In this document: piece after piece, positions 8,355-16,724 of the stretch
Layout: each line of letters opens with the position of its first letter
How positions within the stretch are numbered: position 1 is the first letter of the stretch
Origin: Zymomonas sp.
GTDB taxonomy: Bacteria > Pseudomonadota > Alphaproteobacteria > Sphingomonadales > Sphingomonadaceae
Assembly (NCBI GenBank): GCA_027489105.1
Contig: JAIYAJ010000309.1
Location: 1-23,280, forward strand
Length of the DNA: 23,280 nucleotides
Direction: 5' to 3'
Translations under genes and position numbers: made by a program
The notes under the pieces: generated by a model
The model's input: only the letters and a program-made list of their open reading frames with translations
Told to the model about the DNA's origin: nothing
Database searches by the model: none

Positions 8355-8561
8355 ATGATCACCGGTACCGTCAAGTTCTTCAACGTCGACAAGGGCTATG
8401 GCTTCATCTCGCCGGAAGACGGCAGCAGCGACGCTTTCGTCCATATTTCAGCCGTTGAGCGCGCGGGCATGCGCACCCTCGATCGCGACCAGCGGATTTC
8501 CTACGAGCTGGAGACCAATAATCGCGGCAAGACGAGCGCGGTTAACCTCCAGGCAGCATGA
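8355..8561 (+). CDS. cspA: cold-shock protein, CspA family
   Basis: Small single-stranded nucleic-acid-binding protein of the CspA family, an RNA chaperone and antiterminator. The 68-residue length is typical. RNP1 (KGYGFIS, residues 13-19) and RNP2 (DAFVHIS, residues 26-32) are both present in the five-stranded OB fold. The ATG at 8355 is chosen because it begins exactly at the family N-terminus (MITGTVKFFN) and follows GGGACAAGGAT. The longer upstream frame is not Csp-like. The gene is followed 65 bases later by a small gene of unknown function in the same direction, with which it may share a transcript. The symbol reflects family membership; sphingomonads usually have several paralogues. 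Confidence 0.93.
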   Translation: MITGTVKFFNVDKGYGFISPEDGSSDAFVHISAVERAGMRTLDRDQRISYELETNNRGKTSAVNLQAA

Positions 8562-8626
8562 CGCATCGGGCAGGCGTGTCTCGATACGCCCGCCGTCTTC
8601 CCATCCCGCAAGACAGAGGAACCGTC

Positions 8627-8845
8627 ATGTCCAGAGCCGTCAACATTCAAGCCACGCCCGACCATATCGCGCAAAGTTGCGCCAAGGTCGGCGCCAGCAT
8701 CACCGCCATCGAGGTGCTGACCTCGGGCGGTTCGCGCGTCGTGCTGAGCAACGCCGCCGGCTGTGCCGCGGTGACCCGCCATTATGGCGCCAAGGTGATC
8801 ACCGGACGGGTCGTGCGCCAGCCCCTGCGTTCGCTGCACGGCTGA
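8627..8845 (+). CDS. small conserved-looking protein of unknown function (72 aa)
   Basis: I do not recognise a named family. The 72-residue product starts at the ATG at 8627, after AGACAGAGGA. It has no signal peptide, membrane span or Cys pair motif. It reads as a compact alpha/beta protein: a helix (residues 10-22), a strand-rich stretch with GGSRVVLSN, a second helix (CAAVTRHYG) and a basic final strand (KVITGRVVRQPLRSL). Predicted charge is strongly positive, so nucleic-acid binding is possible but only inferred. It lies 65 bases downstream of the cold-shock gene on the same strand and is separated by 30 bases from the convergent TetR gene. Codon use matches the neighbours, so I take it as real. 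Confidence 0.72.
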   Translation: MSRAVNIQATPDHIAQSCAKVGASITAIEVLTSGGSRVVLSNAAGCAAVTRHYGAKVITGRVVRQPLRSLHG

Positions 8846-8875
8846 GAAAGCCCGGCCTTCCAGCCGCAGTCCGGT

Positions 8876-9454
8876 TCAGGGCTGCGGCAGGAGCCCGGCT
8901 ATGTGCAGCGCCAATATCTCGCGCTGCCGGTCAGCCGGCCATCGCTCGGGGTCATAGACGGCCTGGGTCGCTATCCCCGCTGCTGCGCTCAGCAGGGCCT
9001 GCGCGACGAGAAACGATCGATCGCTCTCGACGATCCTGCCCGTAGAGATGATCGCCCGGTGAAACAGGTCGACCGCCTCGCGGCTGCGTTGCCGCTGTTC
9101 GATCAGAAAGGCTTCGTCGGCAGTGGCAAGCCCCCAGAAAGCCAACCAGATCCGCCAGCTGTCCATCCGCTCCTCGTCGAGCGGCAGGACACCCGACAGG
9201 ATCTCGGGCAGAGGGCGACCCGCCACCGTCGCCTCGTCGACTCGCGAAGAGGTCCGCTCCATGCGCAGACGATAGGCCGACAACAGCAGGTCATGCTTGC
9301 TGCGGAAATAATGCGAGACGATCGAGGTGCTGCAGCCGGCAAGCGCGGCGATGTCGCGAACCTTGGTGCCTTCGAGACCGCATCGCGCGATCAGCGTCGC
9401 GGCAATCTCGGCTACCTGCCGCCGACGGGCTTCATGATCGACGATCTTCGGCAT
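8876..9454 (-). CDS. TetR/AcrR family transcriptional regulator
   Basis: Repressor-type regulator with an N-terminal TetR helix-turn-helix (about residues 10-56: AATLIARCGLEGTKVRDIAALAGCS then IVSHYFRSKHDLL), followed by an all-helical ligand-binding domain. It has 192 residues, a normal length. The organisation, including WRIWLAFWG and ILALHIAGL near the C-terminus, resembles BetI-like members, but the effector is not known. The start is placed at the ATG at 9454 (MPKIVDHEARR) rather than at upstream in-frame starts, because the family begins there and CCGGAG lies about 6 bases upstream. It is divergent from the TIM-barrel isomerase gene with 155 bases between starts, so it probably controls that gene and itself. 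Confidence 0.92.
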   Translation of the reverse strand: MPKIVDHEARRRQVAEIAATLIARCGLEGTKVRDIAALAGCSTSIVSHYFRSKHDLLLSAYRLRMERTSSRVDEATVAGRPLPEILSGVLPLDEERMDSWRIWLAFWGLATADEAFLIEQRQRSREAVDLFHRAIISTGRIVESDRSFLVAQALLSAAAGIATQAVYDPERWPADRQREILALHIAGLLPQP

Positions 9455-9609
9455 GCGCGCTCCGGACAGTTCTCGGCGGCGTTTATGGCGATGTTGATGC
9501 GGCGCAACAACTGCCTTCCCTTCGCATAAAGGCCAGCTTGGCGGCGGCCGCCCTAGCCTGTCCAAGGGGGCGATGCGAATCCCCGCAACAGGGGAAGGGG
9601 CGAGAGAGA

Positions 9610-10494
9610 ATGCCGATGACCGACACCGCAACTATCCTGCCGGCCGACCCGCTGTTGATCGCCACCTATTTCACCCTGGCGGGCGACGTTCACCCCTTCG
9701 CAGCCAGCACCATAAGCCCCATTCCCTTCGCCACGCGCGCCGAGGCCGCCGGACGCGCCGGCTATCGCGGCATCGGTCTGGGCGCCCAGGATGTACTGCA
9801 TCTGATGGAGACATTGGGACCCCGGGAGATCCGCGCGATCGCCGGGGCCAATGGCCTGGACCTGATCGAACTGGAAGTGCTCGTCGACTGGTATGCGTCA
9901 GGCGACCGGCAGACGGAATCGGATAGACTGCGCGCCGCTCTACTGAATGCCGCAGCAGAGCTTGGCGCAGTGCATCTCAAGGTGGGTGGAGACCTCGCCA
10001 ATGGCGACTGGCCGCTCGACGGCGTGATAGAGGATTTTGCCGGCCTGTGCGACGACGCAGCACGCGCCGGGACGGGCATCTGCATCGAGGTCTTTCCGGG
10101 CAGTTCGATCGCGGACCTCGAGACCGGCACGGCGATCGTGGGCGGTGCGGGCCGGCGGAACGGCGGACTGCTGCTCGACATCTGGCATATGGTCCGTGGC
10201 GGCATCGACTTCGCCGACATCGCGAAGATGGATCCGGCGCACATCCTGCATGTCGAGATCGACGATGCCGACGCGACCCAGCAAGGCTCGATCATCGACG
10301 ACACGATCGACCGCAGGCGGTTGTGCGGCGAAGGCGAGCTTCCGCTCCCCGCCTTCCTCCAGGCGATTGCGGATACCGGCTATAGCCGCGCCTGGGGCGT
10401 CGAGATATTGTCGGTCGAGCAACGGGCCCGCACGCCCGAAGAGGCGGCGCGGCGCTCGTTCGAGACAGCGCGGCGCTATTTCCCCCAGTCGTGA
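9610..10494 (+). CDS. TIM-barrel sugar phosphate isomerase/epimerase-like protein
   Basis: Member of the xylose isomerase-like TIM-barrel superfamily (AP endonuclease family 2 fold), which contains sugar and inositol epimerases, isomerases and dehydratases. The 294-residue protein has a full set of likely divalent-metal ligands: Glu160 (CIEVFPG), Asp190 and His193 (LDIWH), His214 (LHVEID) and Glu265 (WGVEIL). This matches the Glu-Asp-His-Glu pattern of active epimerases, with the DxxH spacing retained. Start: ATG at 9610 after GGGGAAGGGGCGAGAGAG; the ATG at 9616 is an equally good alternative. It is divergent from a TetR regulator. No other sugar gene lies nearby, so the substrate is open. 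Confidence 0.85.
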   Translation: MPMTDTATILPADPLLIATYFTLAGDVHPFAASTISPIPFATRAEAAGRAGYRGIGLGAQDVLHLMETLGPREIRAIAGANGLDLIELEVLVDWYASGDRQTESDRLRAALLNAAAELGAVHLKVGGDLANGDWPLDGVIEDFAGLCDDAARAGTGICIEVFPGSSIADLETGTAIVGGAGRRNGGLLLDIWHMVRGGIDFADIAKMDPAHILHVEIDDADATQQGSIIDDTIDRRRLCGEGELPLPAFLQAIADTGYSRAWGVEILSVEQRARTPEEAARRSFETARRYFPQS

Positions 10495-10589
10495 CAGGCG
10501 GTCGCCGCGCGATAGATTAACGAAAAATAGCCAAGTCTGCTTTATACGACGTTCATCTTTGGCAGGCATAGCCATGCCCATCGCATTGG

Positions 10590-13500
10590 GTGGGTGGTGG
10601 CGTGCAGTCTCAGATTTTTCATGATCCGACCGGTAGGCGGGCGATCATCGTCCGTTGGTCTGTCCGCTTGGTGGCCGCCCTCTCCGCACTGGCGCTGCTG
10701 GTCCTCGGCGTCGCCCTGCTGACGTTCGAACGGCGTTCGGCGCCTGCCCTGCCGGGCTTCGACCGATCCCCTGCTCCCCTGGCTGCCGCTGCTATTCAGC
10801 CCACCCGCACAGACAGCGCTCCATGGCTTCCATCTCAGCCGGCCACCGGCGAGACCAGACGGCTGGAGCGTACCGGCTTCTACATGCCGTGGGACGCCGC
10901 CAGCCGCGAGTCGCTGACATCCCATGGGGGCGAACTGGATTTCATCGCGGCCGGTCTCGCGACCGTCCACGGCGCCGATCATCGCTGGCGCTATGAGAGC
11001 GATCCGCATCTGCGGCAGGTGCTGGGCAGCCAGTCGCGCCGCAAGCTGCTGCTGATGGTGCAGAATGTCAGCATCGAGACTGGATGGGACGGAAAGAACA
11101 GCGCGCGCCTCTTCGCCGATGCGAAGGCGAGCGTCGCGCTGATCGACCGGATCGAAAAAGCCGCGCTGGCCGAGCAGGCACGCGGCGTGCTCCTCGATTT
11201 CGAGAATCTTCCGCCATCCGCGCATGAGGCTTATCGCGCCTTTCTGGAGCGCGCGCGGAAGCGGCTTTCCGCGCGGGGGCTGCTGCTCACGATCGCCGCG
11301 CCAGTCGGTGACCCTGACTGGGCGCTTGCGCGCTATGCGCCGTCGGTCGATCGGCTGTTCCTGATGGCCTATGACGAGCATTGGCCCGAGGGCGAAGCCG
11401 GGCCGATCGCCTCGCAGGCCTGGTTTGTCGACGTTGTCGGGCGGGCGGTGGCCGAGGCGGGTCGCGACAAGGCAATCGTCGCCATCGGCAACTACGCCTA
11501 TGATTGGGGCAAGGGGGTCGCCGAGCCCCTGACCGTTGCCCAGGCCTGGGAGCGCGCCGCAGCCGCAGGCGCCATGCCGCGCTTCGATCGCACGACCGGA
11601 AACAGCCACGTCGCCTATGTCAAGGACGGCGTCCCGCACCAGCTCTGGATATTGGACGCGCTGAGCGCCTGGAACGACCTGCAGACGACGCGGCACCTCG
11701 GTGCGAAAGGCATGGCACTTTGGCGCCTGGGCAGCGAAGATCCGGGTTTCTGGCAGGTCCTCGCCACGCCGACGGGCGGCGTGCCGGAGATCGGCACGAT
11801 GCCGAACCGCGACCATGTGCAGTTGCTCGGCAGCGGAGAGATATTGCGTCTCGCCCGACGCGCCGAGCCCGGCCGGCGCGACCTTTCGATCGGCGAGGAC
11901 GGCCTGATCCGGGACGCCCGTTACACGGCCCTGCCCTCGCACAATGTCATCCAGCGCACGGGGCTGCAGCAGCACCGCGTCGCACTCACCTTCGATGACG
12001 GCCCCGATCCGCGCTGGACCCCGCAGATCCTAGACGTTCTCAAGCGGGAAGGCGTGCCCGCCACCTTCTTCGTAACCGGTGCGAACGCGCTCGGCGAGGC
12101 TGATCTGCTGCGCCGGATCGTCGATGAAGGCAGCGAGCTCGGCAACCATTCGACCACGCATCCCGACCTCGATCGCATGCCAGAGGCGGCGATCCGGCTG
12201 GAGATCAATACCACCCAACGGCTGGTCGAGAGCTATACCGGCCGATCGATGCGGCTGTTCCGCGCGCCCTATCTGGGGGACGCCGAGCCTAACACGGCCG
12301 CCGAACTGCGCGCCTCGACCGTCGCGGCGGAGATGGGCTATCTCTCGGTCGGCCTCAATGTCGACCCGCTCGACTGGACAACAACCACCGCCGACCGGAT
12401 CGTACAGCGGACGGTCGACCAGGTCCTGTCGGGCAAGGGCGTCCGCGCGACCCAGATCGTGTTGCTGCACGATTCGGGCGGCGACCGCAGCGCGACGGTG
12501 GCGGCACTGCCCGGGATCATCGCGGAGCTGCGCGCGCGCGGCTACACGTTCGTCACCGTCTCGCGGCTGGCCGGGCTCGACCGGGACGCGGCGATGCCCC
12601 CGCTGGTCGGCGCGCATGGCGTCGCCGCCGACGGGGCGAGCGGACTTTTCGGTTTTCTTGCGCTGGCCGGCAAGACGCTCGGCATCCTCTTCTTCGTGGC
12701 GATCGGCCTCGGCATCGCACGGGCGCTGCTCATGACGGTGCTGGCGCTGGTGCAGGCGCGCCACCCCGGCCCGCCGGATGCCCAGCCCCATCTGGTCCCC
12801 GCCTTCGTCTCGGTCCTCATTCCCGCCTATAATGAGGATAAGGTGATCGAGGCATCGGTGCGTCGCGTCCTCGGCAGCCAGGGGCCGCGCATCGAGGTGA
12901 TCGTCATCGACGACGGCTCGACCGATCGCACCGGCCGGATCGTCGCCGACGCCTTCGGCCTGGATCCGCGCGTGACGCTGTTGAGCCTGCCAAACGGCGG
13001 CAAGGCGCGGGCGCTCAACGAAGGCCTGCGGCTGGCGAAGGGCGAAGTCGTGATCGCGCTCGACGCCGATACGCAGTTCGAAGCCGATACGATCGCGCGG
13101 CTCACCCGCTGGTTCGCCGACCCATCGATCGGCGCCGTCGCGGGCAATGCGAAGATCGGCAACCGGGTCAATCTCGTGACGCGCTGGCAGGCGCTCGAAT
13201 ATGTCACCGCGCAGAATCTGGAACGCCGCGCACTCGCCGCGCTCGGCGCGGTAACGGTGGTGCCCGGCGCCGTCGGTGCATGGCGTCGCGCCGCACTGGA
13301 TGAGGTCGGCGGCTATCCGCACGACACGCTGGCCGAAGATCAGGACCTCACCATCGCCATCCGCCGGGCCGGTTGGAATGTCGCCTGCGATGCCGACGCG
13401 ATCGCCTGGACCGAGGCACCCGACAGCTTCCGCGCCTTGTTCCGGCAGCGCTATCGCTGGGCCTTCGGGACGCTGCAATGCCTGTGGAAGCATCGCGGAA

Positions 13501-13976
13501 TCTTTCTGACCGGGCGGCCGCGCGGGCTGGCGCTGGTCGGTCTGCCGCAGGCCTGGCTGTTCCAGATCGGGCTGGGACTTGTGTCTCCGCTGATCGATCT
13601 CGCCTTGATCGTCAGCATCGCCGACACGCTGTTCCGCACGGCCAATCATGGCTTCGCCATGATGGAGCAGGATCTGCGGACGATGTTCGCCTTCTGGCTC
13701 GCCTTCGCCGCCATCGATGCGTCCTGCGCTTGGGTCGCTTATCGGCTGGATGGGCGCGAGGGGAGGTTTCCGCTCCTTCGTCTGCTGGCGCAGCGCTTCG
13801 GCTATCGGCAATTGCTCTACGCCGTCGTGCTCAAGGCGGTGATGTCGGCGCTGCGTGGGCCGCGCGTCGCCTGGGGCAAGCTCGATCGCAGCGGCGTGAT
13901 CCAGATTCCGTTCGACGCCGGCCGGCCGAGGTTCGCACGCGGCAGCGAGGCTCCTCGCTTCGACAAGGCGGCCTGA
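10590..13976 (+). CDS. GH18-type domain / NodB deacetylase / GT2 glycosyltransferase fusion protein
   Basis: Large membrane enzyme predicted to polymerise and modify an extracellular beta-linked polysaccharide. Residue numbers are from the GTG at 10590; the GTG at 10602 is an equally plausible start. Order: cytoplasmic tail; TM1 about 21-45; GH18/YaaH-like domain about 95-400 with LDFEN at 202-206 (putative acid Glu205); NodB polysaccharide deacetylase about 460-655 with TFDDGP (Asp469, Asp470), HSTTH (His520, His524), RAPY (Arg558), DPLDW and LLHDSGG; TM2 about 685-718; family-2 glycosyltransferase about 740-970 with DDGS, DAD (825-827), ED (916-917) and QRYRW (Gln953), the processive-synthase signature; then two or more C-terminal spans. 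Topology fits: the hydrolase and deacetylase outside, the synthase inside. Functionally it parallels PgaB plus PgaC. It stands alone, with no export porin gene beside it. Confidence 0.9.
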   Translation: MGGGVQSQIFHDPTGRRAIIVRWSVRLVAALSALALLVLGVALLTFERRSAPALPGFDRSPAPLAAAAIQPTRTDSAPWLPSQPATGETRRLERTGFYMPWDAASRESLTSHGGELDFIAAGLATVHGADHRWRYESDPHLRQVLGSQSRRKLLLMVQNVSIETGWDGKNSARLFADAKASVALIDRIEKAALAEQARGVLLDFENLPPSAHEAYRAFLERARKRLSARGLLLTIAAPVGDPDWALARYAPSVDRLFLMAYDEHWPEGEAGPIASQAWFVDVVGRAVAEAGRDKAIVAIGNYAYDWGKGVAEPLTVAQAWERAAAAGAMPRFDRTTGNSHVAYVKDGVPHQLWILDALSAWNDLQTTRHLGAKGMALWRLGSEDPGFWQVLATPTGGVPEIGTMPNRDHVQLLGSGEILRLARRAEPGRRDLSIGEDGLIRDARYTALPSHNVIQRTGLQQHRVALTFDDGPDPRWTPQILDVLKREGVPATFFVTGANALGEADLLRRIVDEGSELGNHSTTHPDLDRMPEAAIRLEINTTQRLVESYTGRSMRLFRAPYLGDAEPNTAAELRASTVAAEMGYLSVGLNVDPLDWTTTTADRIVQRTVDQVLSGKGVRATQIVLLHDSGGDRSATVAALPGIIAELRARGYTFVTVSRLAGLDRDAAMPPLVGAHGVAADGASGLFGFLALAGKTLGILFFVAIGLGIARALLMTVLALVQARHPGPPDAQPHLVPAFVSVLIPAYNEDKVIEASVRRVLGSQGPRIEVIVIDDGSTDRTGRIVADAFGLDPRVTLLSLPNGGKARALNEGLRLAKGEVVIALDADTQFEADTIARLTRWFADPSIGAVAGNAKIGNRVNLVTRWQALEYVTAQNLERRALAALGAVTVVPGAVGAWRRAALDEVGGYPHDTLAEDQDLTIAIRRAGWNVACDADAIAWTEAPDSFRALFRQRYRWAFGTLQCLWKHRGIFLTGRPRGLALVGLPQAWLFQIGLGLVSPLIDLALIVSIADTLFRTANHGFAMMEQDLRTMFAFWLAFAAIDASCAWVAYRLDGREGRFPLLRLLAQRFGYRQLLYAVVLKAVMSALRGPRVAWGKLDRSGVIQIPFDAGRPRFARGSEAPRFDKAA

Positions 13977-14227
13977 CCGGGCCTTCCACGCCCGCCGTGA
14001 CGGGCCACGGAAACGCTTGCGATTTCGCGGTTGATAAAACCCTATTTCATGTGAATATGGCTATAAACTGTCGTTGCGGCGATGGTGGCGCGATCATCCT
14101 GCCCGGGAAAGGACACGCCATCTTGCCATAGCGGTCGACGGCGGCGACACCCCCCTGGATACGCAGACCGGTGTCGGTCCGCGCGACGGCGGAAGTTGAT
14201 ATTGGGGAACGTGCGTTGACGGACATC
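13977..14227. promoter_or_regulatory. intergenic leader upstream of the transporter operon
   Basis: Noncoding gap of 251 bases that starts GC-rich and then becomes AT-rich. TTGATA (14031-14036) could be a -35 element, with AATATG 17 bases downstream as a weak -10; TATAAA occurs at 14062-14067 without a clear -35. A short palindrome TTCATGTGAA (14046-14055) overlaps this region and could be an operator half-site pair. All of this is tentative. No small gene or RNA gene is seen. Confidence 0.25.
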
Positions 14228-15133
14228 ATGACGATCGCCGAGCAGTATCTTCTGCCGGGTGCGCTGTGGCTCGTGATGTTTTCGATGGGCGTGGGCCTCA
14301 TGCCCCGCGACTTCACTCGCATCGTCGAGAACAGCCGAGCCTTTCTGGTCGGCGTCGGCAGCATGCTGCTGCTCGTCCCCCTGTTCGGCACAGCCCTTGC
14401 CGTGGGCTTCGCGCCAACCCCCGCGCTGATGATGGGCTTCATCCTGCTGGCGACCTGTCCCGGCGGGATATTGTCGAACCTGCTGACCGACCTTGCCCGC
14501 GGCAATGTCGCCTTGTCGGTGTCGATGAGCCTTTTCGTCAGCGTCGTCTATATCTTCACTTTGCCCTTCATCACCTATTTCGGCCTGGCGTTCGTGTTCG
14601 GGGCAGGCCAGTCGATCACCGTCCCGGTGGGAGAATCGATCAGCAAGATCCTGACGATCACCGTCTTTCCCGTCGCGACCGGGATGCTCTGCCGCAGGCT
14701 CCTCCCCGCCTTCGCGCTGCGCATCGAGCCGCTCGTCAAGACGCTGTCGACCAGCGTGCTCGTGGTCGTATTCGGCATGATCGTCGCGCAGCAATGGGAA
14801 ACGCTCAAGCAGTCCTTCGGCATCGTGCTCGCGATCGTCGTGGCGATGAACGTCTGCAATCTGGGCATCGCTTTCCTCGCCTGCCATCTGGCGCGGATCG
14901 GGCGGCGCGAGCGCATCGCGATCGCGATGGAGCATATCGTGCGTCAGGAGGCGACCGCGATCTTCGTCGCGGTGACCCTGCTCGGCCGCAACGACATGTC
15001 GCTGCCGATGATCATCAACACCTTCATCGGCATGGCGGTCGGAATCCCCTTCGTCACCTGGCTGCGCACCCGTGCGGCACGGCTCGACGAGGCGGGTGTC
15101 ACGACGGCTGCTGCCACCATCATCCGGAGCTGA
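14228..15133 (+). CDS. BASS-family (bile acid:sodium symporter-like) transporter
   Basis: Integral inner-membrane protein of the BASS/SBF superfamily, which moves organic anions such as bile acids, 2-keto acids, pantoate or sulfur compounds, often with sodium. About 301 residues with nine or ten hydrophobic segments. The family hallmarks are MFSMGVGLMPRDF in the first spans and ATCPGGILSNLLTDLARGN in the crossing-helix region. The start is uncertain: ATG at 14228 is taken, TTG at 14216 has a GGGGAAC upstream, and GTG at 14171 is also in frame. The stop is 3 bases before the ATG of the RidA-like gene, so these two are surely in one operon, followed by an aminotransferase. That context suggests transport of an amino or keto acid, but the substrate is inferred. 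Confidence 0.87.
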   Translation: MTIAEQYLLPGALWLVMFSMGVGLMPRDFTRIVENSRAFLVGVGSMLLLVPLFGTALAVGFAPTPALMMGFILLATCPGGILSNLLTDLARGNVALSVSMSLFVSVVYIFTLPFITYFGLAFVFGAGQSITVPVGESISKILTITVFPVATGMLCRRLLPAFALRIEPLVKTLSTSVLVVVFGMIVAQQWETLKQSFGIVLAIVVAMNVCNLGIAFLACHLARIGRRERIAIAMEHIVRQEATAIFVAVTLLGRNDMSLPMIINTFIGMAVGIPFVTWLRTRAARLDEAGVTTAAATIIRS

Positions 15134-15136
15134 GAC

Positions 15137-15523
15137 ATGGACCTCAAAAGACTGTCCTCGGGATCGCCCTTCGAGGAACTGGCCGCCTATTCGCGCGCGG
15201 TCGTCGACGATCTCTACATCCATGTGTCGGGCACCGTCGGCCCCGATCCGGAAACCGGCGTAATGCCCGAGGACCCCGCCGAGCAGGCGCGCAACATCCT
15301 GCGGCTGCTCGGCAAGGTGTTGGCAGAGCAAGGAGCCGACTTCCGCCATGTCGTTCGCAATCGCGTCTTTCTGACGGACGCATCCGACGTGATGGCGGTG
15401 GCAGCGGTCCTGCGCGACTATTTCGCCGACTGTCGGCCCGCCAATACGACACTCATCAACGGCATCCCCGCCCCCGGCGCGAAGGTCGAGATCGAGATCA
15501 CCGCGCGCCGCCCGGCTGTCTGA
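15137..15523 (+). CDS. RidA/YjgF/UK114 family protein lacking the catalytic Arg
   Basis: The Rid superfamily makes small trimeric cytoplasmic proteins; RidA itself hydrolyses reactive enamine/imine intermediates released by PLP enzymes. The product has 128 residues, the normal length, and ends with the family strand KVEIEITARR. The arginine that binds the substrate carboxylate in RidA (in PARS..., near residue 105) is Asn103 here (RPANTTLING). By family knowledge this places it with the Rid subfamilies lacking imine deaminase activity; its true function is unknown. It starts 3 bases after the transporter stop and is followed 37 bases later by an aminotransferase, the enzyme class whose products Rid proteins often handle. 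Confidence 0.9.
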   Translation: MDLKRLSSGSPFEELAAYSRAVVDDLYIHVSGTVGPDPETGVMPEDPAEQARNILRLLGKVLAEQGADFRHVVRNRVFLTDASDVMAVAAVLRDYFADCRPANTTLINGIPAPGAKVEIEITARRPAV

Positions 15524-15560
15524 GCGCGCCACCGCCCCAACGCATCCCCTGTCAGGACCA

Positions 15561-16724
15561 ATGATGACCAAGCTTGCCACTCGCATCACCGGCACGTCGA
15601 AAAAGAGCTACGGCATGTATGAGCAGGCGCTCCGGATAGATGCCGACGATCTCATCCATCTCGAGCTTGGGCGCCCCGTCCACGACACGCCCGCGCCGAT
15701 CAAGGATGCGGCTATCCAGGCCCTGCGCGACGGGCACGTCCATTATGGCGACATGATGGGTGAACGCGGGCTGCGTTCCGCCCTCTCGGTCAAGCTGCGC
15801 GACTTCAACGCGATCGACGCATCGCCCGATGAAATCCTGATCACCAACGGCCTGACCCAGGGCTCCTTCGCTGCCTTCATGGCGCTGGTGAATCCCGGCG
15901 ACGAAGTGATCCTGCTCGATCCCTATTACCCGCAGCATTTCGGCAAGATCGAACTCGCGGGCGGCAGGATCGTCACCGTCCCGCTGGACGCCGCCAACGA
16001 CTTCTCGATCCGGGCCGACTGGATCGAGGCCGCCATAACCGAGGCGACGCGAATGATCGTGATCGTCAACCCTGCCAATCCGACCGGGCGCGTCTATTCC
16101 CGTGGCGAACTCGAAGCTTTGGCCGAAGTCTCGATTCGCCACGACCTGCTCGTCGTTTCCGACGAGGTCTATGAGTACATCACCTTCGGCGCAGGCCACA
16201 TCAGCATCGCATCGCTGCCGGGCATGAAGGAGCGCACCGTGTCGCTGTTCGCCTTCACCAAAGCCTATGCGATGGACGGCTGGCGGCTCGGCTATGCAGT
16301 CGCAGCGCCCGAGATCATGGCGGGCCTCGTCAAGATCTCGACCAGTGCCGTCACCCATGTGAACAGTTTCATCCAGTTTGGCGCACTCGCTGCGGTTACC
16401 GAAGGCTCCGCCGAGATGCAGGCGATGGTGGACGATGATCGTCGCAAGCGCGATCTGGTCGTCGGCCGGCTGAACCAGATGCCCAACGTGCGGTGCGCGG
16501 AGCCGCAGGGAACGATCTATGCCTTCCCCGACATCAGCGCGACCGGCCTTCCCGCGCAGGACCTGGCGGAGCGGCTGCTGCGAGAGGCCCATGTCGTCGT
16601 CGAAGCGGGCAGCTTCTACGGAAGGGTCGGCAAAGGTCATCTGCGTATCTGCTTCGGATCGGAACCCGAAAACAGGATCACCGAAGCCATGGATCGCCTA
16701 GCCCGCTTCTTCAATGCGCTCTGA
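15561..16724 (+). CDS. pyridoxal phosphate-dependent class I/II aminotransferase
   Basis: Fold-type I aminotransferase that moves an amino group between an amino acid and a 2-oxo acid. The 387-residue protein carries NPANPTG (Asn contact to PLP, about residues 171-177), SDEVYE (Asp to the pyridine nitrogen, about 199-204), the Schiff-base lysine Lys234 in FTKAYAMDGWRLGY, and the substrate-carboxylate arginine Arg362 (LRICFGSEPE). All key residues of an active enzyme are present. ATG at 15561 follows CAGGACCA; a second ATG lies directly after it. It is the third gene of the transporter/Rid/aminotransferase unit. General similarity is to aspartate/aromatic-type aminotransferases, but the amino donor cannot be predicted. 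Confidence 0.93.
   Translation: MMTKLATRITGTSKKSYGMYEQALRIDADDLIHLELGRPVHDTPAPIKDAAIQALRDGHVHYGDMMGERGLRSALSVKLRDFNAIDASPDEILITNGLTQGSFAAFMALVNPGDEVILLDPYYPQHFGKIELAGGRIVTVPLDAANDFSIRADWIEAAITEATRMIVIVNPANPTGRVYSRGELEALAEVSIRHDLLVVSDEVYEYITFGAGHISIASLPGMKERTVSLFAFTKAYAMDGWRLGYAVAAPEIMAGLVKISTSAVTHVNSFIQFGALAAVTEGSAEMQAMVDDDRRKRDLVVGRLNQMPNVRCAEPQGTIYAFPDISATGLPAQDLAERLLREAHVVVEAGSFYGRVGKGHLRICFGSEPENRITEAMDRLARFFNAL

Noticed and set aside
9543..9552. Palindrome GGCGGCCGCC as TetR operator
   Set aside because: Short and pure G/C in a GC-rich region, where such palindromes arise by chance; not reported as a site.
10542..11975. 477-codon open frame on the minus strand
   Set aside because: Antisense to the GH18-type domain; low-complexity composition and no domain, so a shadow frame.
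12030..13811. 593-codon open frame on the minus strand
   Set aside because: It lies antisense to the NodB/GT2 part of the fusion gene, whose protein has all expected motifs. The antisense product is Arg/Asp/Gln-rich without a recognisable fold, a usual shadow in GC-rich DNA.
14042..15595. 517-codon open frame on the minus strand
   Set aside because: Antisense to the transporter and Rid genes; composed mainly of His, Asp, Arg and Gly, with no family features.
15552..16640. 362-codon open frame on the minus strand
   Set aside because: Antisense to the aminotransferase, which has every catalytic residue; no recognisable domain in the antisense product.
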